DNA from: Okapia johnstoni
Taxonomy: Eukaryota; Chordata; Mammalia; Artiodactyla; Giraffidae
DNA length: 64,000 nt
Assembly: GCA_024291935.2 (NCBI GenBank)
Contig: CM044315.1
Location: forward strand, 77,420,385-77,484,384
Reading direction: 5' to 3'
In this document: positions 33,105-45,104 of the stretch, piece by piece
Position numbering within the stretch: position 1 is the first letter of the stretch
Layout: every line of letters begins with the position of its first letter
The notes under the pieces: model-generated
The model's input: the letters and a program-made list of their open reading frames with translations, nothing else
What the model was told of the DNA's origin: nothing
Databases searched by the model: none
Position numbers and translations under genes: made by a program

Positions 33105-33784
33105 TTTTATGGCTGAGTAATGTTTCACTGTGTATACGTATCACAACTTCTTTATCCATTTATCTGTCGATGGACACCTAGGTTGTTTCCATGTCCTGGC
33201 TCTTGTAAGTGTGGCAATGAACACTGCGGTACTTGCGCTTTTTTGAATTATGGTTTTCTCAGGGTATACACCCAGTAGCAGGATCGCTGGTTTATATGGT
33301 AGTTTTATTCCTAGTTTTTAAAGGAATCTTCATACTGTCAGTTGAACTAAGGTGAGTGAATCTAGAGCTTGTTAAACAGAATGAAGTAAGTCAAAGAGAA
33401 AAAAACAAATATATTAACACATATATAGTGGAATCTAGAAAAATGGTACTAATGAATCTATCTGCAGGGCAGAATAGAGGCACGGATGTACAGAATGGAC
33501 TTCTGGACACAGTGAGCGAAAAAGCGTGAAGTGAATTGAGAGAGTAGCATTGAAACATATACATTACCATGTGTAAAATAGATAGCTAGTGGGAAGTTGC
33601 TGTATAACTCAGGGAGCCCAGCCTGGAACTCTGTGATGACCTAGAGGGGTGGGACTAGGGGTAGGTGGGAGGGAGGTTCAAGAGGGAGGGGATATATGTA
33701 TACTTATGGCTGAATTACGTTGTTGTACATAAGAAACCAACACAACGTTGTAAAGCAACTATTTCAATTAAAAATAAATTAAAA
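33105..33784 (+). mobile_element. L1 with inverted 5' segment (twin priming)
   Basis: Left 33105-33345 is L1 ORF2 on the minus strand (TATGGCTGAGTAATG, CATGTCCTGGCTCTTG). Right 33346-33784 is L1 ORF2 tail and 3' UTR on the plus strand, ending in CAATTAAAAATAAATTAAAAAAAG. One 13-bp duplication with a single mismatch, AAAGATACATCCT (33092-33104) and AAAGATGCATCCT (33785-33797), encloses both parts, so they came in together. Confidence 0.88.
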
Positions 33785-33797
33785 AAAGATGCATCCT

Positions 33798-34277
33798 GTT
33801 TTAGTGATTGCCCTGCGGCAGCCAAAGAGCAGAAAGGACTGAAGATCAGCTCTAGGACTTAATTCTAAGAAGAGCAAACTTCAGAGGAGATTAAACTTTC
33901 AGCTTCAGCACGATCGCCACAACAAAGTCAGGGTAGCAGTTGGGAACAATGGAACCCTAATACATGAGATAGAACATTTGAGTCAATACACTTAAAAATC
34001 TGGGTCCCCAACCTCCCTTGAATGATTCCAGCCATTTGAAAATCAATTCTTGTCATACTACTTTGCCAAAGTAGAGATAGGGTACCTAACCATGGAGCAT
34101 GAGTGACCTTGTAGTCACAAACATTTGTTTGAGTCGGTTTTGTCAGACCTAAGTCATAAGTTTGGACAAGCACAGCAGTAATAGATCACAAGATGGAAGT
34201 GGTACACCCAGGATCAGGTGCAACTAGGACCAGAGAAAACAAATAAGTTGCGTGACCTTTATTTTATGCATGATCTA
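33798..34277. other. No feature recognised
   Basis: No repeat or exon assigned. Confidence 0.35.
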
Positions 34278-34395
34278 AGTCAATGGACATGAGTTTGGGC
34301 AAACTCCAGGAGATGGTGAAGGACAGGGAAGCCTGGCATGCTGTAGTCCATGGGGTTGCAAAAAGTTGGACACAACTGAGAGACTGAATATCATG
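34278..34395 (+). repeat. BovB/BovA 3' end fragment
   Basis: CAATGGACATGAGTTTGGGC to GACACAACTGAGAGACTGAATATC, the last 115 bp of BovB. It immediately precedes a CHR SINE. Confidence 0.85.
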
Positions 34396-34402
34396 ACCAT
34401 CA

Positions 34403-34685
34403 AGTGGCTCAAAGTGTTCCGGTGGTTAAGGCCAATGCAAGGGACAGGGGTTTGATGCCTGGTGCAGAAAGATTCCACATGTCATGGGAAAAATCAAGCC
34501 CATCTGTCACAACTGCTGAGCCCACACTCTACACCATGTGCCCCACCACAAGTGAAGCCACCACAATTTGAAGCCTGAGCACCGCAGGTAGAGAGTAACC
34601 CCTGCTCACCACAACTAGAGAAAGTCTGTGTGCAATGAAGACCCAGCATGGTCAAATGAGTAAATAAGAAATTAAATGAAAAGAC
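34403..34685 (+). repeat. CHR-type tRNA SINE
   Basis: Degraded head (GTGGTTAAGGCCAATGCAAGGGACAGGGGTTTGATGCCTGG), body (CAACTGCTGAGCCCACACTC, GAGAGTAACCCCTGCTCACC), A-rich end at 34665-34682. Confidence 0.85.
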
Positions 34686-35357
34686 CTTCATGTTGTCCAC
34701 CACTGTCACCTAGGAAACTTTCCCTCAGTTCGTACCAATGGCTGCAGGTCAGGTCCTTTATGACTCACTGAAGGAAGAGAAAAAAGGCTGAGTGTGGAGT
34801 ACATATGGATTGGTTCAGTCTGTGAGTTCTAATTGAAAATGGACTGCTGCTGCTCTCCAGCCCCATTCAGAAGTTCTGAAGGGCAGTAGTGAGAAGACAT
34901 CTTTCCAATGGGCAGAGCTTTAGGAAGTGCGTCTGATCATCCTTTTGATGAGAAATAGGATAAAAATTTATACAGAGTCATGAAGAGTGGCGAATGGCTT
35001 GGTGGTTTGACTGGGACCTAGAGGGAGAAAGATTAGAAAATAGGAGACAAGAAGGTCTGGGAAACAAACAGGTGGATGGAAAAGTGGCAATGGGCGTGAG
35101 GTGTGAAGACCTTTGTATTGCACCCTAATACCCACCCAAGAGTTTCTATCACAAATGAGGCATGGGAAAACTGGTAGACAAAGTGACTCAATCAGTTGAC
35201 ATCAGCCAGCCTCCTGCATCATGTGTTCCATTATGGCACAAAGGGTACATGAGCAGGGTAGCCATAGTAACAGGGAAGGAGGCTATGAATGGGCCCAATA
35301 ACATGGACTCCCTCCTACTCATGAAGTTTGATCTAGCTACTGCCACTGTGAAACATT

Positions 35358-35766
35358 CAGTTCAGTTCAGTTCAGTCGCTCGGTCGTGTCTGACTCTTTA
35401 CGACCCCATGGACTGCGGCATGCCAGGCCTCCCTGTCCATCACCAACTCCTGGAGTTTACTCAAATTCATGTCCATTGAGTCAGTGATGACATCCAACCA
35501 TCTCATCCTCTGTCATCCCGTTCTCCTCCTGCCTTCAATCTTTCCCAGCATCAAGGTCTTTTCAAATGAGACAGCTCTTCACATCAGGTGGCCAAAGAGT
35601 TTCAGCTTTCAACACCAGTCCTTCCAATGAATATTCAGGACTGACTTTCTTTAGGATGGACTAGTTGGATCTCCTTGCAGTCCAAGGGCCTTCCAAGAGT
35701 CTTCTCCAACACCGTAGTTCAAAACCATCAATTCTTCGGTGCTCAGCTTTCTTTATGGCTGAGCAG
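35358..35766 (-). repeat. BovB 3' fragment with target duplication
   Basis: Runs from TTCAG repeats to CAGCTTTCTTTATGG. A 10-bp duplication GTGAAACATT is at 35348-35357 and 35767-35776, with a third copy at 35797-35806 from a local 30-bp tandem duplication. Confidence 0.92.
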
Positions 35767-35806
35767 GTGAAACATTTATAGCTTTATAGCTGGCAGGTGA
35801 AACATT
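35767..35806. repeat. 30-bp tandem duplication at BovB edge
   Basis: The units begin GTGAAACATT at 35767 and at 35797, both preceded by GCAG. The first unit contains TTATAGC twice. It appears to be a post-insertion slippage or repair duplication. Confidence 0.75.
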
Positions 35807-35952
35807 CAACCTGACAACAAAAGAGATCAATGCTAAGCCCCTCAGGTCATCCTCTGAGAAGATAAACGCATTGGATATCTTGCATCCTGAAAGAGACACA
35901 ATTGAACTTAACAGGATTTGGCCAAGTACCACTTATTGGTTTACCTTTCTTC

Positions 35953-36118
35953 CTGCTGGGAAAGATTAAAGGCAGGAGGAGAAGGGGACAACAGAGGATG
36001 AGATGGTTCAAAGGAATTGAGTTTGAGCAAACTCCAGGAGATGGTGAAGGACAGGGAAGCCTGGCATGCTGCAGTCCATGGGGTAGCAAAGAGTCGGACA
36101 TGACGAGTGATTGAATAA
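35953..36118 (+). repeat. BovB/BovA 3' fragment
   Basis: CTGCTGGGAAAGATTAAAGGC to CGGACATGACGAGTGATTGAATAAC, with an internal deletion after GAGATGGTT where the usual GGATGGCATCACC is missing. Confidence 0.85.
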
Positions 36119-37560
36119 CAATATAACTGTCCAAAGGCTTACACAGGGTTTGACCCACTAACACAAGATCTCATACATCACCTTGAACTCTGAGATGCAC
36201 CCCCCTTTACAGAAAAGGAGGTATGGAAGTGATCATAGAACCATGTGATCCGTCAAAAAACTTGTCCTGAAAAGGTAATGAAATGGCCTTTTGAAAGCAG
36301 AGCTAAGTCTCCCACTTGGAGACAATATCTTGGGAGGATGGGGCCCCATGGATGTTATACACAGTCTACTCAGACCTAACACAGACCTGTGTGTGCTAAG
36401 TCCTAATGGTTCTGTATTTTCAGTGGATAGACTACATGAATCTAGAAACCAAAGGGTAGAAGAAAAATTGACTCTGCTCACTATCACTCTCAGTGGTTCA
36501 GTTTGGGGAATTAGTGCTCCCCTTATGCACAACAATAGGCTCTGTGAAGCTAAAGACTTGTTTTTCAAGGGGGAGATATTTCTACCGGAGGCACAACAAA
36601 AGTCCCATTACACACTAAGCTATGGCTTCCACCCAGTTAATTCACATTCCTTTTTACCAACAGGCAAGAAAAAGAATCCCATTTCTGTAAAGGGTAATTG
36701 ACCCTGATCATTAGCAGGAAGTATAGCTGCTATTCACAATGGAAACAGGGTAATTACTTTGGTACCTGGGCATTCCCCTACACAATTATGACCATAGATA
36801 GACAATGCATCCTGAGTTGATCATGGTGATCAAGGGCTCAGTCCCTCAGGGATAAGGAGCTAGATCACCCCATCTAGACCAGGAGAGATACCAGCTGAAG
36901 AGAGGAAAATTTAGGAGTAGAGGAGGAAGATGGTGAATATCATTTGTGACTTTGAGGCTGCAAATGGTCATATCATTAGCCTTCTAAGTTTCCCGAGGAA
37001 TTCACTATATGAAGCAAGTGGATCCAAGAAGTGAACAATGTAGATTATAAAGCAGATTATGGCACACCACAGAGTTCCCCTTTTAGGAATGAGGTATGTA
37101 TTACCCCAGCTGCTAGAAGTATCAGCTACTGATGGCTCACACCTGTGTTCCTTTCTGGGCATTCCCTGGGCCACATGACTCTGCTTGCTCAAGGCAAGCT
37201 TCCTCCTTTAGGGGTAGCCTGCAACCAATGACTGGACAGTATGAAGATACAATGGTTATTCCCCTCACCTCCTTTCAGAACAACTCTAAAGGACATCCCA
37301 GATTCAGTGCTTACCATGAGATTGCCTGAGACAACTATTTCAAGTGCATCATAGTTCATATTCTCTCCCTGACAATCCCCGCTGCCCTTGCTTCCTCATA
37401 GGTGTTGTTCCATAGAGAACTTCCCCCAAACCACCTTACAGGGTAATATAAGTACTAAGGAAGCTAGTTTAGTACAATGCTGAGAATATAGTATTGTGCC
37501 AAAGAAATGATAGGCAGGTAGTAGCAAAACTGGAGTTAGAAATCTGAGGTGTGGGTCCTG

Positions 37561-37669
37561 TTGTTGTTGTCTAGTCGCTACGTTGTGTCCAATTCTTAGG
37601 GTGTCAACCCCATGCGCTGCAGCCTGCCAGGCTCCTCTGTTCTCCACTACCTCCCAGGGTTTTCTCAAA
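37561..37669 (-). repeat. BovA-like fragment with target duplication
   Basis: Minus-sense TTGTCTAGTCGCTACGTTGTGTCC to CCTCCCAGGGTTTTCTCAA. A perfect 11-bp duplication TGTGGGTCCTG is at 37550-37560 and 37670-37680. The element is only about 110 bp, so it is truncated. Confidence 0.88.
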
Positions 37670-37684
37670 TGTGGGTCCTGACTC

Positions 37685-37835
37685 CTACACAAACTTGCTT
37701 TGCAACCTTGAGAAAATCAATTGATATTTCTGGGCCTGAGTTTTCTTATCTGTAAAATAAGGTTAATAACACCTGATAAATTGAGGAGTAGATGCAATTA
37801 TGCGTTCGGAAAGTTTAAGCACCAGGTAAAAGTGG
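37685..37835 (-). repeat. MIR SINE
   Basis: Minus-sense MIR: TTGCAACCTTGAGAAAATC, GGGCCTGAGTTTTCTTATCTG, AAATAAGGTTAATAACACC. Old, diverged. Confidence 0.65.
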
Positions 37836-38464
37836 AGTAGACTTTTTCTTTCCTGCTGTGCTATGTGCCAGCACTATATTAGGTAATGAGGAAAGAAAAT
37901 CTCACTATCTTAGAACTTGGCTCTGACTCTCACTCCAAGCAGGAACTGGTGATAACGTTCTCAGTTGAAGACAAACTTGAAAGTTCTGTGCTTTGCTTTG
38001 GATAGGAAAAGCAGGCAAATATTTGAGTATTAGAAGGCCCTCTTCCAGAATGACATAGGAAAGACGGCAATGTAGGAAACCTCAGGAATTCATATCTACA
38101 CTGAAACACTTGAACTAGCAGGAGCTGTCTTAAGAAACTGTATTGGAACTCTGAGTCTGGTAGAATACTTCAAGCATCTAAGGGAAAGCTTGATGAAGGG
38201 GCTGGTAAATTTCAGGCAGTTTCAGCTTTCTTGCATTAGAGACTACTATCTCCAGGACAGGCAGCTATGGGGACAGTGGCATGTGTTTCCAGGGCAACTT
38301 GCTAGAGACAGTTAGGCAATAAGGCATTGTCCTCCCAAGGCTGGAGTTGAGTATTTCAGTTGCTGATTTGTTGCTTTTCATCATTCAGGGGCCAACACAA
38401 ATTGTTCTGGCTCCCACAGGTTGAAATGGCTTCCCTGATAAGAGAGAACTTAAAGTGATATCTT
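37836..38464. other. No gene recognised
   Basis: Spacer before the L1 5' end. No exon or clear repeat seen, except a possible old repeat at 37850-37930 (CTATGTGCCAGCACTATATTAGG). Confidence 0.35.
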
Positions 38465-39162
38465 CTTTTTTCTGGTTCAAGATGGCAGAGTGGACAGGTG
38501 TTCATCCCCTCCTGTGAAAGCACCAAAATCACAACTGGTTGTTGAACAGTCATTGAAAGGAGGCTGTGGGAACCTACCAAAAAAGATACCCTATGTCCAA
38601 AGACAAAGAAGCAGCAGCAGAGAGGGGCACAATCACAATAAAACCAAATCCCATAACCACTAGGTGGGTAACCCACAAAATGGAGAACAATGACACCAAA
38701 GAAGTTCTCCTACTGTTGTGAAGGTTCTGAACTACACATCAGGCTTCCCAGCCTGGGGCTTTGACAAAGGGACTGGGAATCCCAGGGAATCTGACCTTGA
38801 AAACCAGCAGGATTTGATTACAAGACTTCCACACAACTTGGGCAAACAAAGACTCCAGTCTTAGAGACCTCAAACAAAACTTTGCATGCACCAAGACTCA
38901 GATGAAAGGAGCAGTGAACCCACAGGAGACAAATCAAAACTACCTGCTAGTGTGGGAGGATCTCCTGTGGAGATGTGGGTCAGCAGGGGCTCACCACAGG
39001 GATGGGGACACTGGCAGCTGCAAACTGGGAAGATCCCCCTTTGCATAAACCTTCTTGGAGCTCACCATTAACCCAACCATAGAGCCCGTAGACCCAAAGG
39101 CTGGGTCATTTCAGGCCAAAAAACTCCCGGGGGGCATGCAACCCCATCCATCAGCATATAAT

Positions 39163-39696
39163 TGGATTAAAGCTTTACCTAGACAGCATATTAAAAAGCA
39201 GACACATTACTTTGCTGATGAAGGTTCATCTAGTCAAAGCTATGGTTTTTCCAGTAGTCATGTATGGATGTGAGAGTTGGACCGTAAAGAAAGCTGAGCA
39301 CTGAAGAATTGATGCTTTTGAACTGTAGTGTTGGAGAAGATTCTTGAGAGTCCCTTGGACTGCAAGGAGATCCAACCAGTCCATCCTAAAGGAAGTCAGT
39401 CCTGAATATTCATTGGAAGGATTGATACTGAAGCTGAAACTCCAAAACTTTGGCCACCTGATGTGAAGATCTGACTCACTGGAAAAGACCCTGATGCTGG
39501 GAAAGATCTCCTCCTTCACAGGAAGAGAAAGGAACGACAGAGGATGAGACGGTTGGATGGCATCACCGACTCGACGGACATGAGTTTGAGCAAGCTCCAG
39601 GAGTTGGTGACAGATGGGGAAGCCTAGTGTGCTGCAGTCCATGGAGTCACAGAGTTGGACATAACTGAGCAACTGACCTGAACTGAGCAAGGACCT
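39163..39696 (+). repeat. BovB 3' fragment in L1 5' UTR
   Basis: CTTTACCTAGACAGCATATT to GAGCAACTGACCTGAACTGAGC. The L1 5' UTR resumes at AAGGACCTGCCCACCAGAGC. It carries a small local insertion in the 3' UTR (CTCCTCCTTCACAGGAAGAG, 39508-39530), absent from other copies. Confidence 0.88.
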
Positions 39697-40473
39697 GCCC
39701 ACCAGAGCAAGATCCAGTTTTTCCCACCATCAGTGCCTCCCCTCAGGAAGCTTAGAGAAGCCTGTTAACCTCCTCCATCAGAGGGCAGACAGAAGAAGCA
39801 AGAAGAACTACAGTCCCACAGTGACTAAAACAAAAATGACATTTCAGAAAGTTAATCAACATGAAAAAGCATAAAGTTACGTCCCAGATGAAGGGACAAG
39901 ATAAAACCCCAGTAAAACAACTAAATGAAGTGGAGATAGGTAACCTTCCAGAAAAAAAATTCAGAATAGTGACAGTGAAGATGACCAAGGATCTTGGAAA
40001 AAGAACAGAGGCAAAGGTTGAGAAGATGTAATAAATGTTTACCAAAGACTTAGAAGAACTAAAGAACAAAGAAACGGAGATGAATAATACATTAGAAGGA
40101 ATCAATAGCAGAATAACTGAGGCAGAAGAACAGATACATGACCTGGAGGACAGAATGGTAGAAATCACTGTTGCAGAACAGAATATAGAAAAAAGAATAA
40201 AAGAAATGAAGACAGCCTACGAGACCTCTGGAAGAACATTAAATATACCAATATTTGCAACATAGGGGTCCCAGAAGGAGAACAGAGAGAGAAAGGACCT
40301 GAGAAAATATTTGGAGAGATAATAGCTGAAAACATCCCGAATATGGGAAAGGAAATAGTCAACCAAGTTCAGGAGGCACAGAGTCCCAGAAAGGATAAAC
40401 CCAAGGAGGAACACACCGAGACACATAGTAATCGAACTGACAAAAATTAGAGATAAAATTTTAAAAGCAACAA

Positions 40474-42101
40474 CCTCGACTAGCCAAAGCAATCTTGAGA
40501 AAGAAGAATGGACCTGGAGGAATCAACCTGTCTGACTTCAGACTATACTACAAAGCTACAGTCATCAAGACAGTATGGTACTGGCACAAAGACAGAAATA
40601 TAGATCAATGGAACAAAATGGAAAGCCCAGAGATAAATCCATGCACCTATGGACACCTTATCTTTGACAAAGGAGGCAAGAATATACGATGGAGAAAAGA
40701 CAATCTCTTAAACAAGTGTTGCTGGGAAAACTGGTCAACCACTTGTAAAAGAATGAAACTAGAACACTTTCTAACACCATACACAAAAATAAACTCAAAA
40801 TGGATTAAAGATCTAAATGTAAGACCAAAAACTATAAAACTCCTAGAGGAAAACATAGGAAAAACACTCTCTGACATAAATCACAGCAGGGTGCTCTATT
40901 ACCCACCCCCCAGAGTAATGGAAATAAAAGCAAAAATAAACAAATGGGACCTAATTAAACTTACAAGCTTTTGCACAACGAAGGAAACTATAAGCAAGGT
41001 GAAAAGACAGCCTTCAGAATGGGAGAAAATAATAGCAAATGAAGGAACTGAACAAAAATTAGTCTCAAAAATATACAAGCAGCGTCTGCAGTTCAATTCC
41101 AGAAAAATAAACGACCCAATCAAAAAATGGGCCAAAGAACTAAACAGACATTTCTCCAAAGAATACATACAGATGGCTAACAAACACATGAAAAATGCTC
41201 AACATCACTCATTATCAGAGAAATGCAAATCAAAACCACAATGAGGTATCATCTCACACTGGTCAGAATGGCTGCTATCCAGAAATTTACAAGCAATAAA
41301 TGCTGGAGAGGGTGTGGAGAAAAGGGAACCCTCCTACACTGTTAGCGGAAATGCAAACTAGTACAGCCACTATGGAGAACAGTGTGGAGATTCCTTAAAA
41401 AACTGGAAATAGAACTGCCATATGACCCAGCAATCTCACTGCTGGGCATACACACCGAGGAAACCAGAATTGAAAGAGACATGTGTACCCCAATGTTCAT
41501 CGCAGCATTGTTTATAATAGCCAGGACATGGAAGCAATCTAAATGTCCATCATCAGACGAATGGATAAGGAAGCTGTGGTACATATACACAATGGAATAT
41601 TACTCAGCCATTAAAAAGAATGCATTTGAATCAGTTCTAGTGAGGTGGCTGAAACTGGAGCCTATTATACAGAGTGAAGTAAGCCAGAAAGAAAAACACC
41701 AATACAGTATACTAATGCATATATATGGAATTTAGAAAGATGGTAATGATAACCCTATATGTGAGGCAGCAAAAGAGACACAGATGTATAGAACACTCTT
41801 TTGGACTCTGTGGGAGAAGGCAAGGGTGGGATGATTTGAGAGAATAGCATTGAAACATGTATATTATCATATGTGAAACATATCCCCAGCCCAGGTTTGA
41901 TGCATGAGACAGGGTGCTCAGGGCTGGTGCACTGGGATGACCCAGAGGGATGGGATGGGGAGGGAGGTGGGAGGGAGGTTCAGGATGGGGAACACATGTA
42001 CACCCATGGCTGATTCATGTCAATGTATGGCAACACCGCTACAATATTGTAAGGTAATTATCCTCCAATTAAAATAAATAAATTAAAAAATAAAAATAAA
42101 T
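40474..42101 (+). mobile_element. Young 5'-truncated L1 nested in older L1
   Basis: 1.63 kb of L1 ORF2 C-terminal half and 3' UTR, ending in an A-rich tail (AAATAAATAAATTAAAAAATAAAAATAAAT). A perfect 11-bp duplication AAAAGCAACAA (40463-40473 and 42102-42112) fits the ORF1 host exactly. The 3' UTR contains a G-rich run near 41935-41990 (GGGATGGGGAGGGAGGTGGGAGGG), typical of L1 3' ends. Confidence 0.92.
40495..41735 (+). pseudogene. L1 ORF2 C-terminal half
   Basis: The frame 40495-41244 encodes 249 residues after the RT core ([41 protein letters not shown]). One frame change near 41240 is followed by the C-terminal frame to 41735 ([15 protein letters not shown] cysteine-rich motif near 41300, [18 protein letters not shown], then stop). 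The endonuclease and most of RT are missing through 5' truncation, so no activity is expected. Confidence 0.88.
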
Positions 42102-42530
42102 AAAAGCAACAAGGGAAAAATGACAAATAGCATACAAGGGAACTCTCATCAGGCTATCAGATGATTTCTCAACAGAAAATCCACAAGCCAGAAGGGAATG
42201 ACATGATATTTTTAAAGTGATGAAAGGGAAGAACGTATAACCAAGAATACTCTACGCAGCAAGACTCTGCTTCAGATTTGATGAAAAAATCAAAAGTTTT
42301 CCAGACAAGCAAAAGTTAAGAGAATTCAGCACCACCAAAACCAGTTTTCCAACAAATGCTAAAGGAGCTTCTCTAGACAGGAAACAAGAGAAGGAAAGAG
42401 CTACCTACTAAAAATTATGAAAATGATAATAGGATCATACATATTGATAATAACATTAAATGTAAATGGATTAAATGCACCAACCAAAAGACACAGACTG
42501 GCTAAGCAGATGAAAACACGTGCATAAAAG

Positions 42531-42593
42531 CACTTCCACTTACCACATAACTCTGCTTGACCCCTCAAATTGTATGTAAAGGTATTTTATATA
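42531..42593. other. Short junction spacer
   Basis: Holds the left target site of the next BovB (ATTTTATATA at 42584-42593). Confidence 0.5.
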
Positions 42594-43597
42594 CCTGACC
42601 CGCCTCTTCAGAAATCTATATGCAGTTTAGGAAGCAACAGTTAGAACTGGACATGGAACAACAGACTGGTTCCAAATAGGGAAAGGAGTACGTCCAGGCT
42701 ATATACTGTCACCCTGCTTATTTAACTTATATGCAGAGTACATCATGAGAAACTCTCGGCTGGATGAAGCACAAGCTGGAAGCAAGATTGCCAGAAGAAA
42801 TATCAATAACCTCAGATATGCAGATGACACCACCCTTATGGCAAAAAGTGAAGAAGAATTAAAGAGTCTCTTGATGAAAGTGAAAGAGGAGAATGAAAAA
42901 GTTGGCTTAAAGCTCAACATTCAGAAAACTAAGATCATGGCATCTGGTCCCATCACTTCATGGGAAATAGATGGGGAAACAGTGGAAACAGTGCCAGACT
43001 TTATTTTGGGGGGGATCCAAAATCACTGCAGATGGTGAACGCAGCCATGAAATTAAAAGATGCTTGCTCCTTGGAAGGAAAGTTATGACCAACCTAGACA
43101 GCACATTAAAAAGCAGAGACGTTATTTTGCCAACAAAGGTCCGTCTAGTCAAAGCTATGGTTTTTCCAGTAGTCATATATGAATGTGAGAGTTGGACTAT
43201 AAAGAAAGCTCATTGCTGAAGAATTGATGCTTTTGAACTGTGGTGTTGGAGAAGACTCTTGAGAGTCCCTTGGACTGTAAGGAGATCCAACCAGTCCATC
43301 CTAATGGAAATCAGTCCTGAATATTCATTGGAAGGACTGATGCTGAAGCTGAAACTCCAATACTTTGGCCACCTGATGCGAAGAACTGACTCATTTGAAA
43401 AAATCCTGATGCTGGGAAAGATTGAAGGCAGGAGGAGAAGGGGATGACAGAGGATGAGATGGTTGGATGTCATCACTGACACAATGGACATGAATTTGAG
43501 TGAACTCTGGGAGTTGGTGATGGACAGGGAAGCCTGATGTGCTGCAGTCCATGGGGTCACAAAGAGTTCGACATGACTGAGTGACTGAATTGAATTG
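42594..43597 (+). mobile_element. 5'-truncated BovB with target duplication
   Basis: About 1.0 kb from RT motif B region to the terminus GAGTGACTGAATTGAATTG. Duplication ATTTTATAT(A) at 42584-42593 and 43598-43606. A run of seven G at 43009-43015 sits at the GSKITADGDCS codons and shifts the frame; the copy at 50203-51695 has a similar G run at the same site (51108-51113). Confidence 0.9.
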
Positions 43598-44929
43598 ATT
43601 TTATATTATTAGGTTAATCATATTACCATACGGCTTTCAATTGTAATTATCTTTTATTTTTTGTCTGGCTATTGATTGTGAAAACTGATAAACATCTTTC
43701 ACTATTGTGATTATGTAACTATTACTTACTTAATATCATTGTATCATGTTGTATTTCTGTCAACAGAAAAATAATAAAATTCTTTATTACCAAAACTACC
43801 ATTTAATAGGAAAATCTGTAACCACTTTTAAAAATCCAGATGCACATCAGAATTATCTTGGAATTCTTTGAAAAATACAAGTGCCCAGGTATTACTTTTT
43901 TTCACCAGAGCTCCAGATATGTTTCTAATGAGCAGCCATGGTTAAAAGCAACTGGACTACATGAGGATCTTTTACTTTTACCTAGTTTGTTTCACTTTTT
44001 CCTATTTCATATTCAGTGTTCCCATTTCATTTAGTTTTTGTTTTCCAATTTCTTCATCTCTTATTTTTTTATGTTCTTTCTCAAGCCTTTACCAAACATA
44101 GTAGAAAAGCTCTTGTATACATATATAAAAATAACATGTATAATATATATATTTAAAAAAACTTACTAATTTTTGTCTAAGTAAAAAATTTATGACATTT
44201 TGATTCTACTTGTTGTACTTAGTATGAATAGAATGCTGGATTTCTAATTTTAAAAAATAGATATGCAACAAGCAACAAAGGTTTACTGTATAGCACAGGA
44301 AACTATAGTCAATATCTTATAATATCTTATAATTACCTATAATGGAAAATAATTTCAAAAATAATATGTGGATATGTATAACTGAATCACACACAAAAAA
44401 AATAATTCTACTTTCTGAAATTTAGTAATTATTTTTTTGCCAGTTTTTTTTTTCCTACATGTCCTATGGACATCTAATAACAGCATATGAGATATAAACT
44501 TTTAAATATACTTGTGTAGGACATAAGATAATATAAATTAATATAAATTGAAGTCTATTATATTTAAATTATTAATGACCTCATTCAAAATGCTCCTATT
44601 CTTATTTTTTCAGCACTTGATAAAATATTCTTAGAGGAATGTTAATATGTTTCACTATGATTATATATTTTTTATTTCCCCTTTTATTTCTTCTGACTTT
44701 TGCTTCATGTGTCTTTGTTTCTTTGTTGTTAGGTGTCTAATGTTTTATGATATCTATCTTTTTTGTGAATTGTACCTTTTATCATTAAAAATATTCATCT
44801 TTGTTTCATTAAAAAAATAAAGTCAGAGTCATCATCTTTCACCAAAATAAATAGACATCTTGTGAGCCATCATTTATTTCTTTAAAATGTCTATTTAAAG
44901 AAATATTTGCTATGTCAGTGGTTGACAAC
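43598..44929. other. AT-rich spacer with old repeats
   Basis: Positions 43830-43960 resemble a minus-strand MER5-type hAT MITE (CAGATGCACATCAGAATTATC). Positions 44255-44400 are an L1 3' UTR fragment (GTATAGCACAGGAAACTATAG, ATGTATAACTGAATCAC), plus strand. The remainder is AT-rich without recognisable genes. Confidence 0.5.
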
Positions 44930-45104
44930 AGAGGCAATAGAAAACAACTAACTGGCCATACACCACAAGGAATACACACTTTGCGAAAATAGTTTGGAAG
45001 AGTCACAAAAGGATGGCTCTACTCATTAAAAAGTAAAATATAAATAATTACTGAGAATTGAGAGAATTAGACTTCAAAATTACTATAATATAAAGATCAG
45101 AATG

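Larger units (their letters stand above)
34700..37390 (+). pseudogene. ERV-L pol relic (RNase H to integrase and 3' end)
   Basis: Collinear, heavily mutated similarity to class III ERV-L pol. RNase H region at 34725-35080 (AATGGGCAGAGCTTTAGG, GTGGCGAATGGCTTGG, ACCTAGAGGGAGAAAG), the RNase H/integrase linker at 35080-35350 (TATGAATGGGCCCAATAACATGGACTCCC), and pol 3' end wording at 36420-36960 (GAATTAGTGCTCCCCTTATG, ATTGACCCTGATCATTAGC, GATGGTGAATATCA). No long frame survives; the 136-codon frame at 36291-36701 is a remnant. Plus strand. A BovB, a short Bov fragment and a 30-bp duplication interrupt it. Confidence 0.7.
38465..42530 (+). mobile_element. L1 with 5' UTR and ORF1, split by BovB and younger L1
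   Basis: 5' UTR at 38465-39162 and 39697-39790, opening near TTCAAGATGGCAGAGTGG, a YY1-type L1 promoter site. ORF1 remnant at about 39830-40473 (coiled-coil frame 40035-40265, rich in E, K, L and I) and 42102-42530. BovB (39163-39690) sits in the 5' UTR and a younger L1 (40474-42101) in ORF1. ORF2 of the host L1 is absent. ORF1 has internal stops (TAA at 40030-40032) and frame shifts. Confidence 0.85.

Noticed and set aside
36291..36701. 136-codon open frame as a possible new gene
   Set aside because: Collinear with the ERV-L pol 3' region; a leftover frame.
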